Shown here: positions 26,832-35,889 of the stretch, piece after piece | Layout of the letters: each line of letters begins with the position of its first letter | Numbering within the stretch: position 1 is the stretch's first letter | From: an uncultured Microbacterium sp. | GTDB lineage: Bacteria; Actinomycetota; Actinomycetes; Actinomycetales; Microbacteriaceae | Direction: 5' to 3' | Assembly (NCBI RefSeq): GCF_900078385.1 | Contig: NZ_FLQR01000008.1 | Location: forward strand, 186,001-250,000 | Length of the DNA: 64,000 bases | The notes under the pieces: model-generated | What the model saw: the letters and a program-made list of their open reading frames with translations, nothing else | The model's database searches: none | Told to the model about the DNA's origin: nothing | Translations under genes and position numbers: made by a program

Positions 26832-27833
26832 CTAGAAGGCGCCGCCGCCGTCGGCGGTGAGCCGGTACCCCACGCCGCGCACGGTCTCGATGTAGCGCGG
26901 ACTCGCGGCGTTGTCGCCGAGCTTGCGACGCAGGTTCGTCATGTGCGCCTCGATGGCACGCTTGTCGGCGTCGCCCACGAAGTAGGTCGTGACGTACGAC
27001 TCGCCGCGGAGCAGGAGCGTCAGGTCGGCCTTGCTGCGGACGCGGCGCCGCGACTCCATGAGGGCGGCCAGCAGGTCGAACTCGGTGCGCGTGAGGTCGA
27101 GCTCCTCGTCGCCGATCAGCACCACCCGGCTGTCGGGGTCGAGGCGAAGGTCGCGGTGGGTCAGCCACCCGGCACCCGCGGGCAGCGGGGCGACGGTCGA
27201 CGGCTGCTCGGTGACGCGGACGACATCCGACGAGGCGGGCGCGACCGGACGATCGAGTGCGGCGGGCGGGGGAGAAGCGACCGGGATGCCGTTCGTCGCG
27301 TTCGCCGTCTGGCGTCCCGCGGGGAAGGACGGGCCGGTGCTCTCCTGCGCGCGGGGCGCCGGCGCGAGCGGGGCGCGCGGGCGACGCAGCAGGGCCTCGA
27401 TGCGGGCACGGAACTCGCGCGGGCGGAAGGGCTTGTGGATGAAGTCGTCGGCGCCGGCGGACAGGCCAAGGACCACGTCGGCCTCGTCGTGCAGCGCCGT
27501 GATCATGATGATGTACGTCTCGGGGTTCTGCGCGCGGATGCGGCGGGCGGCCTCGAAGCCGTCCATCCCCGGCATGTTGACGTCCAGCGTCGTGATGAGC
27601 GGCGCGTACTGCGCCACGGCCCGGACGCCGTCGATGCCGTTGCCCACCGAGACGGTGGAGAAGCCGGCGGATTCGAGGACGTCGATCAGGAGGTGACGGA
27701 CTTCGGGGTCGTCCTCGACGATCACCGCGGTCTTGATCGGTTCTTCTGATTCGGCCAACTGAACCCTGGTCTCCTCGAGCCGTGCGCGACGGTCGCCGTC
27801 GCTCCTCGCGCGGGGGCGCGGAGTAGTCGTCAT
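26832..27833 (-). CDS. OmpR-family response regulator with long linker
   Basis: Residues 34-150 form a receiver domain (acidic Glu40/Asp41/Asp42, phospho-acceptor Asp84 in L-D-V-N-M-P-G-M-D-G, Thr112, Lys134). A winged-helix DNA-binding domain occupies about 225-330 and ends V-G-Y-R-L-T. The 75-residue Pro/Ala-rich linker between them is unusually long for the family. It lies downstream of the GH6 gene on the same strand (gap 43 bp) and is convergent with the glycosyltransferase. The likely partner is the kinase at 22358-24073. Confidence 0.9.
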   Translation of the reverse strand: MTTTPRPRARSDGDRRARLEETRVQLAESEEPIKTAVIVEDDPEVRHLLIDVLESAGFSTVSVGNGIDGVRAVAQYAPLITTLDVNMPGMDGFEAARRIRAQNPETYIIMITALHDEADVVLGLSAGADDFIHKPFRPREFRARIEALLRRPRAPLAPAPRAQESTGPSFPAGRQTANATNGIPVASPPPAALDRPVAPASSDVVRVTEQPSTVAPLPAGAGWLTHRDLRLDPDSRVVLIGDEELDLTRTEFDLLAALMESRRRVRSKADLTLLLRGESYVTTYFVGDADKRAIEAHMTNLRRKLGDNAASPRYIETVRGVGYRLTADGGGAF

Positions 27834-27876
27834 CCTCCCACATGCGTGTGACGCGAGGGATTATTGGGGCGGAGCG

Positions 27877-28884
27877 TCAGCCGACGTCGCGGGTCAGCTC
27901 CACGGCCGACTCCGGCCACCACCGGCCGGCCGCCGGCCCGCCGTTGCAGGCGCCGTCGCTCTCGCCGGGGGGCTTGATCCACAGGTTCGCGTCGACGATG
28001 TCGTCGCCGAAGCTGCCGCTGCGCGCGCCGACGAGCCGACCGGCGGGGTTGCACCATTCGCCGGTCGCGCCCGCGCCGTTGCGGCTCGTGTCGATCACGG
28101 CATGCAGCCCGCCGAGCGCGGCGGACAGCGTGCGGGCGTACATCACCTCGGCGGCGTCGGTGTTGTAGTTCGACACGTTCGTCGCGACGCCGCGGATCAT
28201 GTGCGTGACGCCGATCCGCTCGATGAGCCGCGCCATCTCGGACGCCGGGCGCCAGTTCGAATGCCCGCCGTCGAGGTAGAGCCACGCGGTGCGGGCCTGC
28301 AGGTTCGTCACGGCCGTCGCGATGTGCGCGAAGCGCTCCGTCATCCCATCGCAGTCGGGGGCGAGTGCCACCGCGTCCGGCTCGACGATCACGACCGTCG
28401 GCGTCTCCGCGGCGCGGACGGCGGCGCCGATCGCGCGCGTCCACGTGTCGTAGGCGGCCGGATCCAGTCCACCGGCGGACTGGTTGCCGCAGTCGCGGTC
28501 GGGGAGTCCGTACACGACCAGCACAAGGGTCGCGTCCTGCGACCTCGCCTCCGCGGCAAGGGCGGTGACATGAGCTCCGACCGTGTCGACGGGCTGCGCC
28601 TCCGGCGTCAGCCACACCGCCTCGGGCTGCGTCGCAAGGTACGCCGCGGCGCGCGTCGCCGGATCGTCCGTCGTGCCGGATGCCGCGGCATCCGCTGCCT
28701 TCGAACCCGAGGGCACGTGGAACGCCGTCCCCGGCCCGGCGGCCGTGAACGGGAGGAGCCGGAGGTAGGCGTTGGTCAGCACGGGGACCGTGAGCACGAG
28801 GAGCACGGCGACGGCGCCGGCGATGAGCGTCGCGGCGGCGCCGGCGACACGGGCGGTGCCCCGCCGGGGCCTGCTTTGACGCAC
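27877..28884 (-). CDS. Glycoside hydrolase family 6 (cellulase-family) protein, membrane anchored
   Basis: The two GH6 signatures are clear: V-V-Y-G-L-P-D-R-D-C-G (123-133, with Asp131) and V-E-P-D (167-170, with Asp170). Cys132 and Cys178 could form the usual disulfide. Residues 10-40 are a basic stretch plus a membrane helix, so the catalytic domain is displayed outside. I choose GTG 28884 because TATATT lies 7 nt upstream (leaderless). Longer starts would run into the rplM promoter. GH6 or GH8 enzymes often accompany cellulose-like synthases (for example cslZ beside cslA in Streptomyces). A role in trimming or releasing the polymer is inferred. Confidence 0.85.
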   Translation of the reverse strand: MRQSRPRRGTARVAGAAATLIAGAVAVLLVLTVPVLTNAYLRLLPFTAAGPGTAFHVPSGSKAADAAASGTTDDPATRAAAYLATQPEAVWLTPEAQPVDTVGAHVTALAAEARSQDATLVLVVYGLPDRDCGNQSAGGLDPAAYDTWTRAIGAAVRAAETPTVVIVEPDAVALAPDCDGMTERFAHIATAVTNLQARTAWLYLDGGHSNWRPASEMARLIERIGVTHMIRGVATNVSNYNTDAAEVMYARTLSAALGGLHAVIDTSRNGAGATGEWCNPAGRLVGARSGSFGDDIVDANLWIKPPGESDGACNGGPAAGRWWPESAVELTRDVG

Positions 28885-28930
28885 GCGTCCGAATATATAG
28901 CGCGGGCCGGGCGGGGCCCTGCGCGCGGGT

Positions 28931-28959
28931 TTGGCCGCGGCATCCCCATGACGTAGACT
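28931..28959 (+). promoter_or_regulatory. Promoter of rplM-rpsI
   Basis: TTGGCC (28931-28936), 17 bp and TAGACT (28954-28959) form a promoter. The transcript should begin near 28966 at CTCTTTGG, giving a leader of about 135 nt with small hairpins, including CGAAC/GTTCG (29066-29081). In E. coli L13 represses this operon. Whether it does so here is unknown. Confidence 0.7.
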
Positions 28960-29101
28960 GACTCTTTGGTTCTTGTGCCCTGCTGGCCAAGCACCGCGAA
29001 CGTGAGCCCTCCACTGGCATGTTTCACGGGACGACGTCTCGGAAACCACCCCGGAGTGGGATTCACGAACCTCTCCGTTCGATCAAGAAAGCAGCACTAC
29101 A

Positions 29102-29548
29102 GTGACGCGCACTTACACCCCCAAGGCTGGCGAGATCCAGCGCTCGTGGCTGGTCATCGACGCGACCGACGTCGTCCTCGGCCGACTCGCCTCGCACGCG
29201 GCCACGATCCTCCGCGGCAAGCACAAGCCCACCTTCGCCAACCACGTCGACACCGGTGACTTCGTCATCATCATCAACGCGGACAAGGTCGCCCTGACCG
29301 GGCAGAAGCTCCAGAAGAAGAAGGCCTACCGCCACTCCGGTTACCCGGGCGGCCTCAAGTCGGTCACCTACGAAGAGCTCCTCGCCAAGAACCCCGAGCG
29401 GGCCGTCGAGAAGGCCGTCCGCGGCATGCTCCCCAAGAACAGCCTGGGCCGCCAGCAGCTGACGAAGCTCAAGGTCTACGCCGGTGCCGAGCACCCCCAC
29501 GCGGCGCAGCAGCCCACCACGTACACCTTCGACCAGGTCGCCCAGTAA
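29102..29548 (+). CDS. rplM: 50S ribosomal protein L13
   Basis: The 148-aa product is L13, an early 50S assembly protein. It starts from GTG 29102 as [16 protein letters not shown] and contains V-D-A-T-D-x-x-L-G-R-L-A-type motifs and [10 protein letters not shown]. It forms a two-gene operon with rpsI, with glmM close behind. Confidence 0.98.
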   Translation: MTRTYTPKAGEIQRSWLVIDATDVVLGRLASHAATILRGKHKPTFANHVDTGDFVIIINADKVALTGQKLQKKKAYRHSGYPGGLKSVTYEELLAKNPERAVEKAVRGMLPKNSLGRQQLTKLKVYAGAEHPHAAQQPTTYTFDQVAQ

Positions 29549-29577
29549 GCGCCGCCGAAAAGACTAAGGACATACTG

Positions 29578-30060
29578 ATGGCGAAGATCGCTGACTCCAT
29601 CGAGACCCCGGAGAACTACACCACCGAGACCCCTGCCACCGAGGCCGCTCCGGCGCCCCGTCCGGTGCTGTCGGTCCCCGGTGCCGCTGTGGGCCGCCGC
29701 AAGCAGGCCATCGCCCGCGTGCGTCTGATCCCCGGCTCGGGCACCATCACGGTCAACGGCCGTACGCTCGAGGACTACTTCCCGAACAAGCTGCACCAGC
29801 AGCTGATCAACGACCCGTTCACGGTGCTGAACCTCGCCGGTGCGTACGACGTCATCGCGCGCATCTCCGGTGGTGGCCCCTCGGGTCAGGCCGGCGCCCT
29901 GCGCCTGGGCATCGCCCGCTCGCTGAACGGCATCGACGAAGAGAACAACCGCCCGACGCTGAAGAAGGCCGGCTTCCTCTCCCGTGACGCTCGCGTCAAG
30001 GAGCGCAAGAAGGCTGGTCTCAAGAAGGCCCGCAAGGCTCCTCAGTACTCGAAGCGCTAA
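29578..30060 (+). CDS. rpsI: 30S ribosomal protein S9
   Basis: S9 contacts P-site tRNA through its C-terminal tail, here ending in Q-Y-S-K-R, the canonical end. The core begins near residue 38 ([11 protein letters not shown]) after a roughly 35-residue Thr/Ala/Glu-rich extension usual in actinobacteria. It is 160 aa long and starts at ATG 29578. Confidence 0.98.
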   Translation: MAKIADSIETPENYTTETPATEAAPAPRPVLSVPGAAVGRRKQAIARVRLIPGSGTITVNGRTLEDYFPNKLHQQLINDPFTVLNLAGAYDVIARISGGGPSGQAGALRLGIARSLNGIDEENNRPTLKKAGFLSRDARVKERKKAGLKKARKAPQYSKR

Positions 30061-30068
30061 ACCGCTCG

Positions 30069-31418
30069 ATGGCGCTGTTCGGTACGGACGGTGTGCGGGG
30101 CCTCGCGAACGGCCCCCTCACCGCCGACCTCGCGCTCACCCTGGCCCAGGCGACTGCTGTCGTCCTGGGCCAGGGGCGTATCGCGGAGGCGCGGAAGGCC
30201 GCCGGCAAGCGGCTGACCGCCGTCGTCGCGCGCGACCCGCGCGTGTCCGGCGAGTTCCTGACGGCCGCCGTGGCCGCCGGTCTCGCGTCGTCGGGTGTGG
30301 ACGTGCTGGATGCCGGGGTCGTGCCGACGCCGGCGGCCGCCTACCTGATCGCCGACATCGACGCCGACTTCGGTGTCATGGTCTCGGCTTCGCACAATCC
30401 CGCGCCCGACAACGGCATCAAGATCTTCGCCCGCGGCGGCGTCAAGCTCCCCGACGAGGTCGAGCGCCGCATCGAAGAGGCCATGACCGGGCCGAAGCTG
30501 CAGCCCACCGGCGGCGACGTCGGCCGCATCCGCCGATTCGCGGATGCCGAGGACCGGTACGTCGTCCACCTTCTGGCGTCGCTGCCCAACCGGCTCACGG
30601 GCCTGCACATCGTGCTGGACTGCGCCAACGGCGCCGCATCCGGCGTCTCCCCGGAGACGTTCCGCGATTCGGGTGCCCGCGTCACCGTGATCGGCGCCGA
30701 CCCGGACGGCGTCAACATCAACGACGGTGTCGGCTCGACCCACCTCGACAAGCTCGCGGCGGAGGTCGTGCGCACCGGAGCGCACATCGGCATCGCGCAC
30801 GACGGCGACGCCGACCGCTGCCTCGCGGTCGACGCGGACGGCAGGATCGTCGACGGCGATCAGATCATGGCGATCCTCGCCGTCGCGATGAAGCGCCGCG
30901 GTCACCTCGTCGACGACACGCTCGTCGCCACCGTCATGAGTAACCTCGGCCTGCACCGCGCGATGGCCGCGCAGGGGATCACGGTCATCACCGCAGGCGT
31001 CGGCGACCGCTATGTCCTCGAAGCCATGAACGAGGGCGGGTACGCCCTCGGCGGCGAGCAGAGCGGCCACGTCATCATGAGCGAGTTCGCGACCACGGGC
31101 GACGGTCTGCTGACCGGCCTGCACCTGTGCGCCGAGATGGCCCGCACCCGCAAGAGCCTGGCCGAACTGGCATCCGTCATGACGATCTTCCCGCAGGTGC
31201 TCGTCAACGTCCGTGGGGTGGAGCGCTCGCGCGCGACCGACCCCGATGTCGTCGCGGCCGTGGACCGGGTCTCGGCGGAGCTCGGCGACACCGGCCGGGT
31301 GCTGCTGCGCCCCTCCGGGACGGAGCTCATGGTGCGCGTGATGGTCGAAGCCGCGGATGCCGAGACCGCCCAGCGCCTCGCCGACGAGCTCGCCGAGGTC
31401 GTGCGCGGCGAGAGCTGA
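30069..31418 (+). CDS. glmM: Phosphoglucosamine mutase
   Basis: GlmM converts glucosamine-6-phosphate to glucosamine-1-phosphate for UDP-GlcNAc and the cell wall. The 449-aa protein has the phosphoserine loop V-S-A-S-H-N-P near residue 103, the metal loop D-G-D-A-D-R near 245 and the sugar loop G-G-E-Q-S-G-H near 330. It lies 8 bp after rpsI, the conserved rpsI-glmM linkage. glmS, which makes its substrate, is 6 kb further on. Confidence 0.97.
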   Translation: MALFGTDGVRGLANGPLTADLALTLAQATAVVLGQGRIAEARKAAGKRLTAVVARDPRVSGEFLTAAVAAGLASSGVDVLDAGVVPTPAAAYLIADIDADFGVMVSASHNPAPDNGIKIFARGGVKLPDEVERRIEEAMTGPKLQPTGGDVGRIRRFADAEDRYVVHLLASLPNRLTGLHIVLDCANGAASGVSPETFRDSGARVTVIGADPDGVNINDGVGSTHLDKLAAEVVRTGAHIGIAHDGDADRCLAVDADGRIVDGDQIMAILAVAMKRRGHLVDDTLVATVMSNLGLHRAMAAQGITVITAGVGDRYVLEAMNEGGYALGGEQSGHVIMSEFATTGDGLLTGLHLCAEMARTRKSLAELASVMTIFPQVLVNVRGVERSRATDPDVVAAVDRVSAELGDTGRVLLRPSGTELMVRVMVEAADAETAQRLADELAEVVRGES

Positions 31419-31439
31419 CAGCGATCCAGCCGCTCGAGG

Positions 31440-32291
31440 TCACGCGCGTCGCGACGGGGCCCGTGGATGCCGCGCGCGTCCGCGCAGCCGCTCGTGCCGC
31501 CAGGCGACCCAGGCGTACAGCAGCAGCGCGGTGATCACCAGCACCACGAAGCCCGCGGTCGTCGGGCGCTCCCAGAGAAGGGCGGCGCTGCCGAACGCGA
31601 TCGAGGCGGCGATCGCCACGAGGCTCACCAGCTGAGCCTGGAACAGCACCCGGAAGGCGCTCCACCGCGCATCGCGCACGAGGCCGGCGTTCACGACCCC
31701 CGTGAGGGTCAGCACGGCGCCGGTCACCCGCGCCGTCAGGGGTGTCAGCTCCCATGCCCATAGGCCGATCGCGACCTCGGGAAGCACGAACATGGCCGCC
31801 CCGGTCAGCGCCGCCGAGATCCCGACCGCCACGAGCACCGCCCGCAGCGGCCTCGACACGATCACCTCGTCGCCGGCGACGGGGGTCGCCGGCCGGGCGC
31901 GCCGCGCCTCGCGGATGCCCAGCGCCGCGATGACGAACGGCGTCGTCGCGTACAGCACGATCCAGACCGCGAACGAGAGGTTCCGCGAGAACCCGTCGAG
32001 GTGCAGCAGCGTCGCGATCAGCAGCGCGGCCGCGAACACGACGACGGCGGGGAAGCCGTGGCGCACGTCATCCCAGCGCCGGGCGCGAGCGGTGCACACG
32101 AAGAACCACACGCCGCCGACGTACGCGGACGCCAGGAGGTACGCCGACAGCGGCGGCGCGATCGCCCACGCGAACAGCTCGCCCGTCCGATCGGGGAACG
32201 CGAAGAGCAGCACGGCGGCGACGACGAGGAACGGGATGATGGCGATCGCGGTCCACCGGGTCGCCGGCGTCACGCCGTCACTCACGGACAC
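31440..32291 (-). CDS. Multi-pass membrane protein, unknown function
   Basis: I do not recognise this 283-aa family. It has about eight hydrophobic segments in two similar halves (around residues 15-130 and 145-265) and a basic C-terminal tail, with no catalytic motif. It overlaps or abuts the end of the STAND ATPase gene upstream, so the two are probably one transcript. Starts at GTG 32291, 32285 or 32273 are all possible and none has a clear ribosome-binding site. Confidence 0.65.
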   Translation of the reverse strand: MSVSDGVTPATRWTAIAIIPFLVVAAVLLFAFPDRTGELFAWAIAPPLSAYLLASAYVGGVWFFVCTARARRWDDVRHGFPAVVVFAAALLIATLLHLDGFSRNLSFAVWIVLYATTPFVIAALGIREARRARPATPVAGDEVIVSRPLRAVLVAVGISAALTGAAMFVLPEVAIGLWAWELTPLTARVTGAVLTLTGVVNAGLVRDARWSAFRVLFQAQLVSLVAIAASIAFGSAALLWERPTTAGFVVLVITALLLYAWVAWRHERLRGRARHPRAPSRRA

Positions 32292-34839
32292 GGGCGATCG
32301 CTTCGGAGATCGACAGCTCGCGCCCCTGTGCGATCGCCTCGTCGAGCTCCTCGGCGCGTCCCTGCGCTCGCAGCTGCTGGACGGGACCGGCGAAGAAGGC
32401 GAAGGCGCTCGGATTCATGAGGCCCTTGCGCAGCCGGAGGGTCTGCGCGGCGCCGAGCAGGATCCCCGCGCCGCGCGCGTCGGACTCCATCGCACGCAGC
32501 CCGACGAACCCCTCCAGCCCGTACGCGATGCCCTCGTCGTGTCCGAGGGCGAGGGAGAGATCGAGTCCGGCGCCGAACTCCTCGCGTGCCCCCGCGAGGT
32601 CGCCGAGCAGGAGCCGCGCCCATCCGAGATGGTTGTGCGCGATGACGATGCCCAGCCGCTCACCCTGTGCGGCGGCCAGCGTCAGGCTGTCCTCGAACCG
32701 GCCACGCGCCCCGAGCGGATCGCCGACGGCGAGCGCGATGCGCCCGAGCATCACGAGCGACATCGCCTGCCCCCACGTGTCGTCGTCGGCCCGGAACCCC
32801 CCGAGACTCCGCTCGAGTTCGCCGCCCGCCGCGGCGACATCGGGCCCGGTCGGCTGCGCCAGATGGGCGAGCCCGATCGACACCCCCGCCAGCGCCGCAC
32901 CCGACGGGTCCTCCGTCGCGTCGAAGAGGTCGCGGCACTCGGTCAGCTCCTGTCGCGGGTCGTATGCGGGGTCCTGCCAGAACCGGACCGCCGCGGTGTA
33001 GTAGAGCGCGATCGCGCGACTGTGCGGGGCGAGACCGCTCGGCGCCGCCGCGAGCAGTTCCGCCATCAGGGCCCGCACGACGCCCAGGTAGCCGCCGATC
33101 CAGAGGTAGAGGTACAGCGCCCAGGCGTACTCCGCCGCCTCATCGAACCGTCCCCGGTCCACGAGCGCGCGGCCGACGGCGGCGATGTTCTCGGACTCGA
33201 GTTCCAGCGCCGCCAGCTGCTCGAGCTGATCGGGACCGCGCAGCCGCGGCGCCGCGCGCCCCACCATCCCGCGGTAATGCTCGATCCAGGCCGTGACCGA
33301 CTGCTCCCGCTCCTCGTCGGAGGCCAGCTCGGCCGCATAGGTGCGCACGGTCGTGAGGAGGCGATACACCCTCGTGTCGCCTTCCACACCGTGGCCGACG
33401 AGGCTCGCGTCGATGAGACCGGCCAGCGCATCCAGAGGCGCCGCGATCCCGGCCGCATCGAGCACGTGCTCAGCCGAGGCGACCGTGAAGGCGCCGCGGA
33501 AGGCCGACAGTGCCGCGAGAGCCGTGCGCTCGGGCCCGTCGAGCAGCTGCACGCTCCATGCCATCGTCGCGCGCAGCGTGCGCTGACGCTCCGGAAGATC
33601 CCGCGGACCCTCCCACTCGCCGAGCGCGGTGTCCAGGCGGCTGAGGAGGTCGATGGGGGAGAGCGCGCGCAGTCGAGCGGCCGCGAGCTCGATGGCCAGC
33701 GGCACCCCGTCCAGGGCCCGACAGATGCGCACGACCGCGTCGACGTTGGCGGGTGTCAGCGTGAACCCGGGCCGCACGGCCGCGCCGCGCTGGACGAAGA
33801 GGGCGAGGGCCGCGGAGTCCAGGGCGGCCGCGACGCTGCGAGTGCCGTCGGCGGGCACCGGGAGGGGCCCGATCTCGACCACCCGCTCGGGACGCACGCG
33901 CAGCGGAGCGCGGCTCGTCACCAGCACCTGCAGGCGCGGCGTGCGGGTGATCAGCTCCATCACCGTCGGGGTGGCATCGAGCAGATGCTCCATGTTGTCG
34001 AGGACGAGCAGTGTGTCGCGCTCGCCGACCGCCGAGATCACCCGGTCGGTCAGGGAGCCCTCGCTCGCCGCGTCCCGCACCCCGAGCGAGCGCGCGACCG
34101 AGTCGATCACCCGCTCGGGGGAGGAGACGGCCTCCAGCAGCGTGAACGCGACGTCGCGCCCCGCGTGCGCGACCTCGAGGGCGACCTCGATGGCCAGCCG
34201 CGACTTCCCGATCCCGCCGGGACCCGTCAGGGTGACCAGCCGGGTGCTCTCCTGGCCGAGCAGGGTCAGCGTGGCGTCACGCTCCGCCTCGCGCCCGACC
34301 ATCGGCGAGTACGGGGCGGGGATGCCGGGCCGGGGGATCTGGTCGGCGGGCGCCGTGGACCTCGCCTGGTCGAACCGCTCCGTCAGGAGGACGGCGAGAT
34401 CGTCCTGCAGCAGCCGGCCGAGCTCGTCAGGATCGGCGAAGGATTTGTAGGACACGCGGTCGTCATCGCGGATGCGCTGGAGGAGGGCCTCCAGGCGCGG
34501 CTCGCGGCCGGCCGCGGACTCGCGGACGTAGATGAGGCTCGGCATCCCCGCGGAGAGCCGGTATTCGTCCTCCAGACCGGACACGTCCTCGCCGGGGGCG
34601 ACCCACCCGTACTGCTGCGCATACAGCCCGACGAACACATCGCTCTGGGCGAGGTAGGACCGGTACAGCTCCCGCGGCGGGTGCGGCCGGGCCCCCAGCT
34701 CGAACATCACCGGCGCCAGCCGCAGTCGCTCGATCGCAGCGCGCGCCGCCCGGCGCTCCGGCTCGAGCTCACGCAGTGTGGAACTGACGAAGATCCGGAG
34801 GCGCTGGTCGGGAGTGCGGATGGCTCGGGGCGCGGCCAT
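32278..34839 (-). CDS. DUF4062-STAND ATPase with TPR-like repeats
   Basis: Residues 12-115 match the DUF4062 pattern (R-L-R-I-F-V-S-S-T-L-R-E-L and Y-L-A-Q-S-D-V-F-V-G-L-Y). Then comes an NB-ARC/STAND NTPase with Walker A G-P-G-G-I-G-K-S (206-213), Walker B L-L-V-L-D-N (277-282) and a sensor T-S-R motif, followed by a long helical repeat region (about 500-853). No DNA-binding domain is visible, unlike AfsR- or LAL-type regulators. STAND proteins with N-terminal signalling domains include immune-type sensors. A defence or signalling role is inference. The start is taken as ATG 34839 (CATGAT 6 nt upstream); ATG 34857 is the alternative. Confidence 0.75.
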   Translation of the reverse strand: MAAPRAIRTPDQRLRIFVSSTLRELEPERRAARAAIERLRLAPVMFELGARPHPPRELYRSYLAQSDVFVGLYAQQYGWVAPGEDVSGLEDEYRLSAGMPSLIYVRESAAGREPRLEALLQRIRDDDRVSYKSFADPDELGRLLQDDLAVLLTERFDQARSTAPADQIPRPGIPAPYSPMVGREAERDATLTLLGQESTRLVTLTGPGGIGKSRLAIEVALEVAHAGRDVAFTLLEAVSSPERVIDSVARSLGVRDAASEGSLTDRVISAVGERDTLLVLDNMEHLLDATPTVMELITRTPRLQVLVTSRAPLRVRPERVVEIGPLPVPADGTRSVAAALDSAALALFVQRGAAVRPGFTLTPANVDAVVRICRALDGVPLAIELAAARLRALSPIDLLSRLDTALGEWEGPRDLPERQRTLRATMAWSVQLLDGPERTALAALSAFRGAFTVASAEHVLDAAGIAAPLDALAGLIDASLVGHGVEGDTRVYRLLTTVRTYAAELASDEEREQSVTAWIEHYRGMVGRAAPRLRGPDQLEQLAALELESENIAAVGRALVDRGRFDEAAEYAWALYLYLWIGGYLGVVRALMAELLAAAPSGLAPHSRAIALYYTAAVRFWQDPAYDPRQELTECRDLFDATEDPSGAALAGVSIGLAHLAQPTGPDVAAAGGELERSLGGFRADDDTWGQAMSLVMLGRIALAVGDPLGARGRFEDSLTLAAAQGERLGIVIAHNHLGWARLLLGDLAGAREEFGAGLDLSLALGHDEGIAYGLEGFVGLRAMESDARGAGILLGAAQTLRLRKGLMNPSAFAFFAGPVQQLRAQGRAEELDEAIAQGRELSISEAIARVRE

Positions 34840-34899
34840 GACGGCATCATGGCCCAACCGGGCCCACGCGTCCAGAGTCCGCGCACGCGGCGGGCCGGG

Positions 34900-35841
34900 T
34901 TAGGCGGGATCGTTCCAGGACAGCGACTCGATGTAGCGGAGCAGCACGCCTTCGCGCAGCGCCCACGGCGAGACCTCGAGCTCGTCGACGTCGAGCATCG
35001 TCATGGCCGTGTGCAGCACCACCGCGCCCGCGACGATCTGCACCGTGCGGTCGGCGGTGATGCCCGGCAGCTCCTGCCGCGCCGACGCGGGGATGCGGGC
35101 CAGCCGCGGGATCCACGAGCCCAGCGCGGCGCGCGGCATCCGCATCCGCTCGCTGCCCGACCAGCCCGGCACGGGGTAGCCGGCGAGCTTCGCGAGCGAC
35201 CGGATCGCCTTCGACGACCCCACGACATGGTCGGGCCGCGGCTGCCCCGACATCAGGTCGAGCACGGGTGCGAGCGTCTCACGGGCGTGCGCGCGCAGCA
35301 CCTCGACGGCGTCCTCGCCGGGCGGGTCCTGCGGGAGGAACTCCACGGTCATGCGCCCCGCGCCGAGCGGGACGGATGCCGCGACCTCGGGCAGCTCGTC
35401 GGGTCCGGCGGCCAGCTCGAGCGAGCCTCCGCCGATGTCGAAGAGGAGGATCTGCCCGGCGGACCAGCCGAACCAGCGGCGCACCGCCAGGAAGGTGAAC
35501 CGCGCCTCGGACTCCCCGCCGAGCACCTGCAGCTCCTGTCCCAGGGCCTCCTCGATGCGGGCGATGACCTCGGCGCCGTTCGCGGCCTCGCGGACCGCGC
35601 TCGTCGCGGTCGCGAGCAGCTCGACGACATTCTCGCCGTCGGCGATCCGCCGCGCCTCGGAGACCGCGTCGACCAGGGCGCGGACGCCGACCTCGCTGAT
35701 CGAGCCGTCCGGCTCGAGGTAGCGCATCAGGCGCAGCACCGTGCGCTGGCTGGTCTTCGCGAGCGGCCGCCCACCCGGGCGGACATCCGCGACGAGCAGG
35801 TGGACGGTGTTCGATCCGATGTCGAGGACTCCCAGGCGCAC
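34900..35841 (-). CDS. Exopolyphosphatase / GppA family phosphatase
   Basis: This 313-aa protein has the actin-like ATPase-fold phosphatase motifs of Ppx/GppA: D-I-G-S-N-T-V-H-L-L-V at the start and L-F-D-I-G-G-G-S-L-E-L-A near residue 137. It is the short form found in actinobacteria, acting on polyphosphate and/or pppGpp. GTG 35841 has TAGCCT exactly 6 nt upstream (reverse strand), consistent with a leaderless mRNA divergent from coaA. Confidence 0.9.
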   Translation of the reverse strand: MRLGVLDIGSNTVHLLVADVRPGGRPLAKTSQRTVLRLMRYLEPDGSISEVGVRALVDAVSEARRIADGENVVELLATATSAVREAANGAEVIARIEEALGQELQVLGGESEARFTFLAVRRWFGWSAGQILLFDIGGGSLELAAGPDELPEVAASVPLGAGRMTVEFLPQDPPGEDAVEVLRAHARETLAPVLDLMSGQPRPDHVVGSSKAIRSLAKLAGYPVPGWSGSERMRMPRAALGSWIPRLARIPASARQELPGITADRTVQIVAGAVVLHTAMTMLDVDELEVSPWALREGVLLRYIESLSWNDPA

Positions 35842-35889
35842 GCGTTCAGGCTAGCGGGTGGGTGCGCAAGGGCAGATAGAGTGGGCGCG

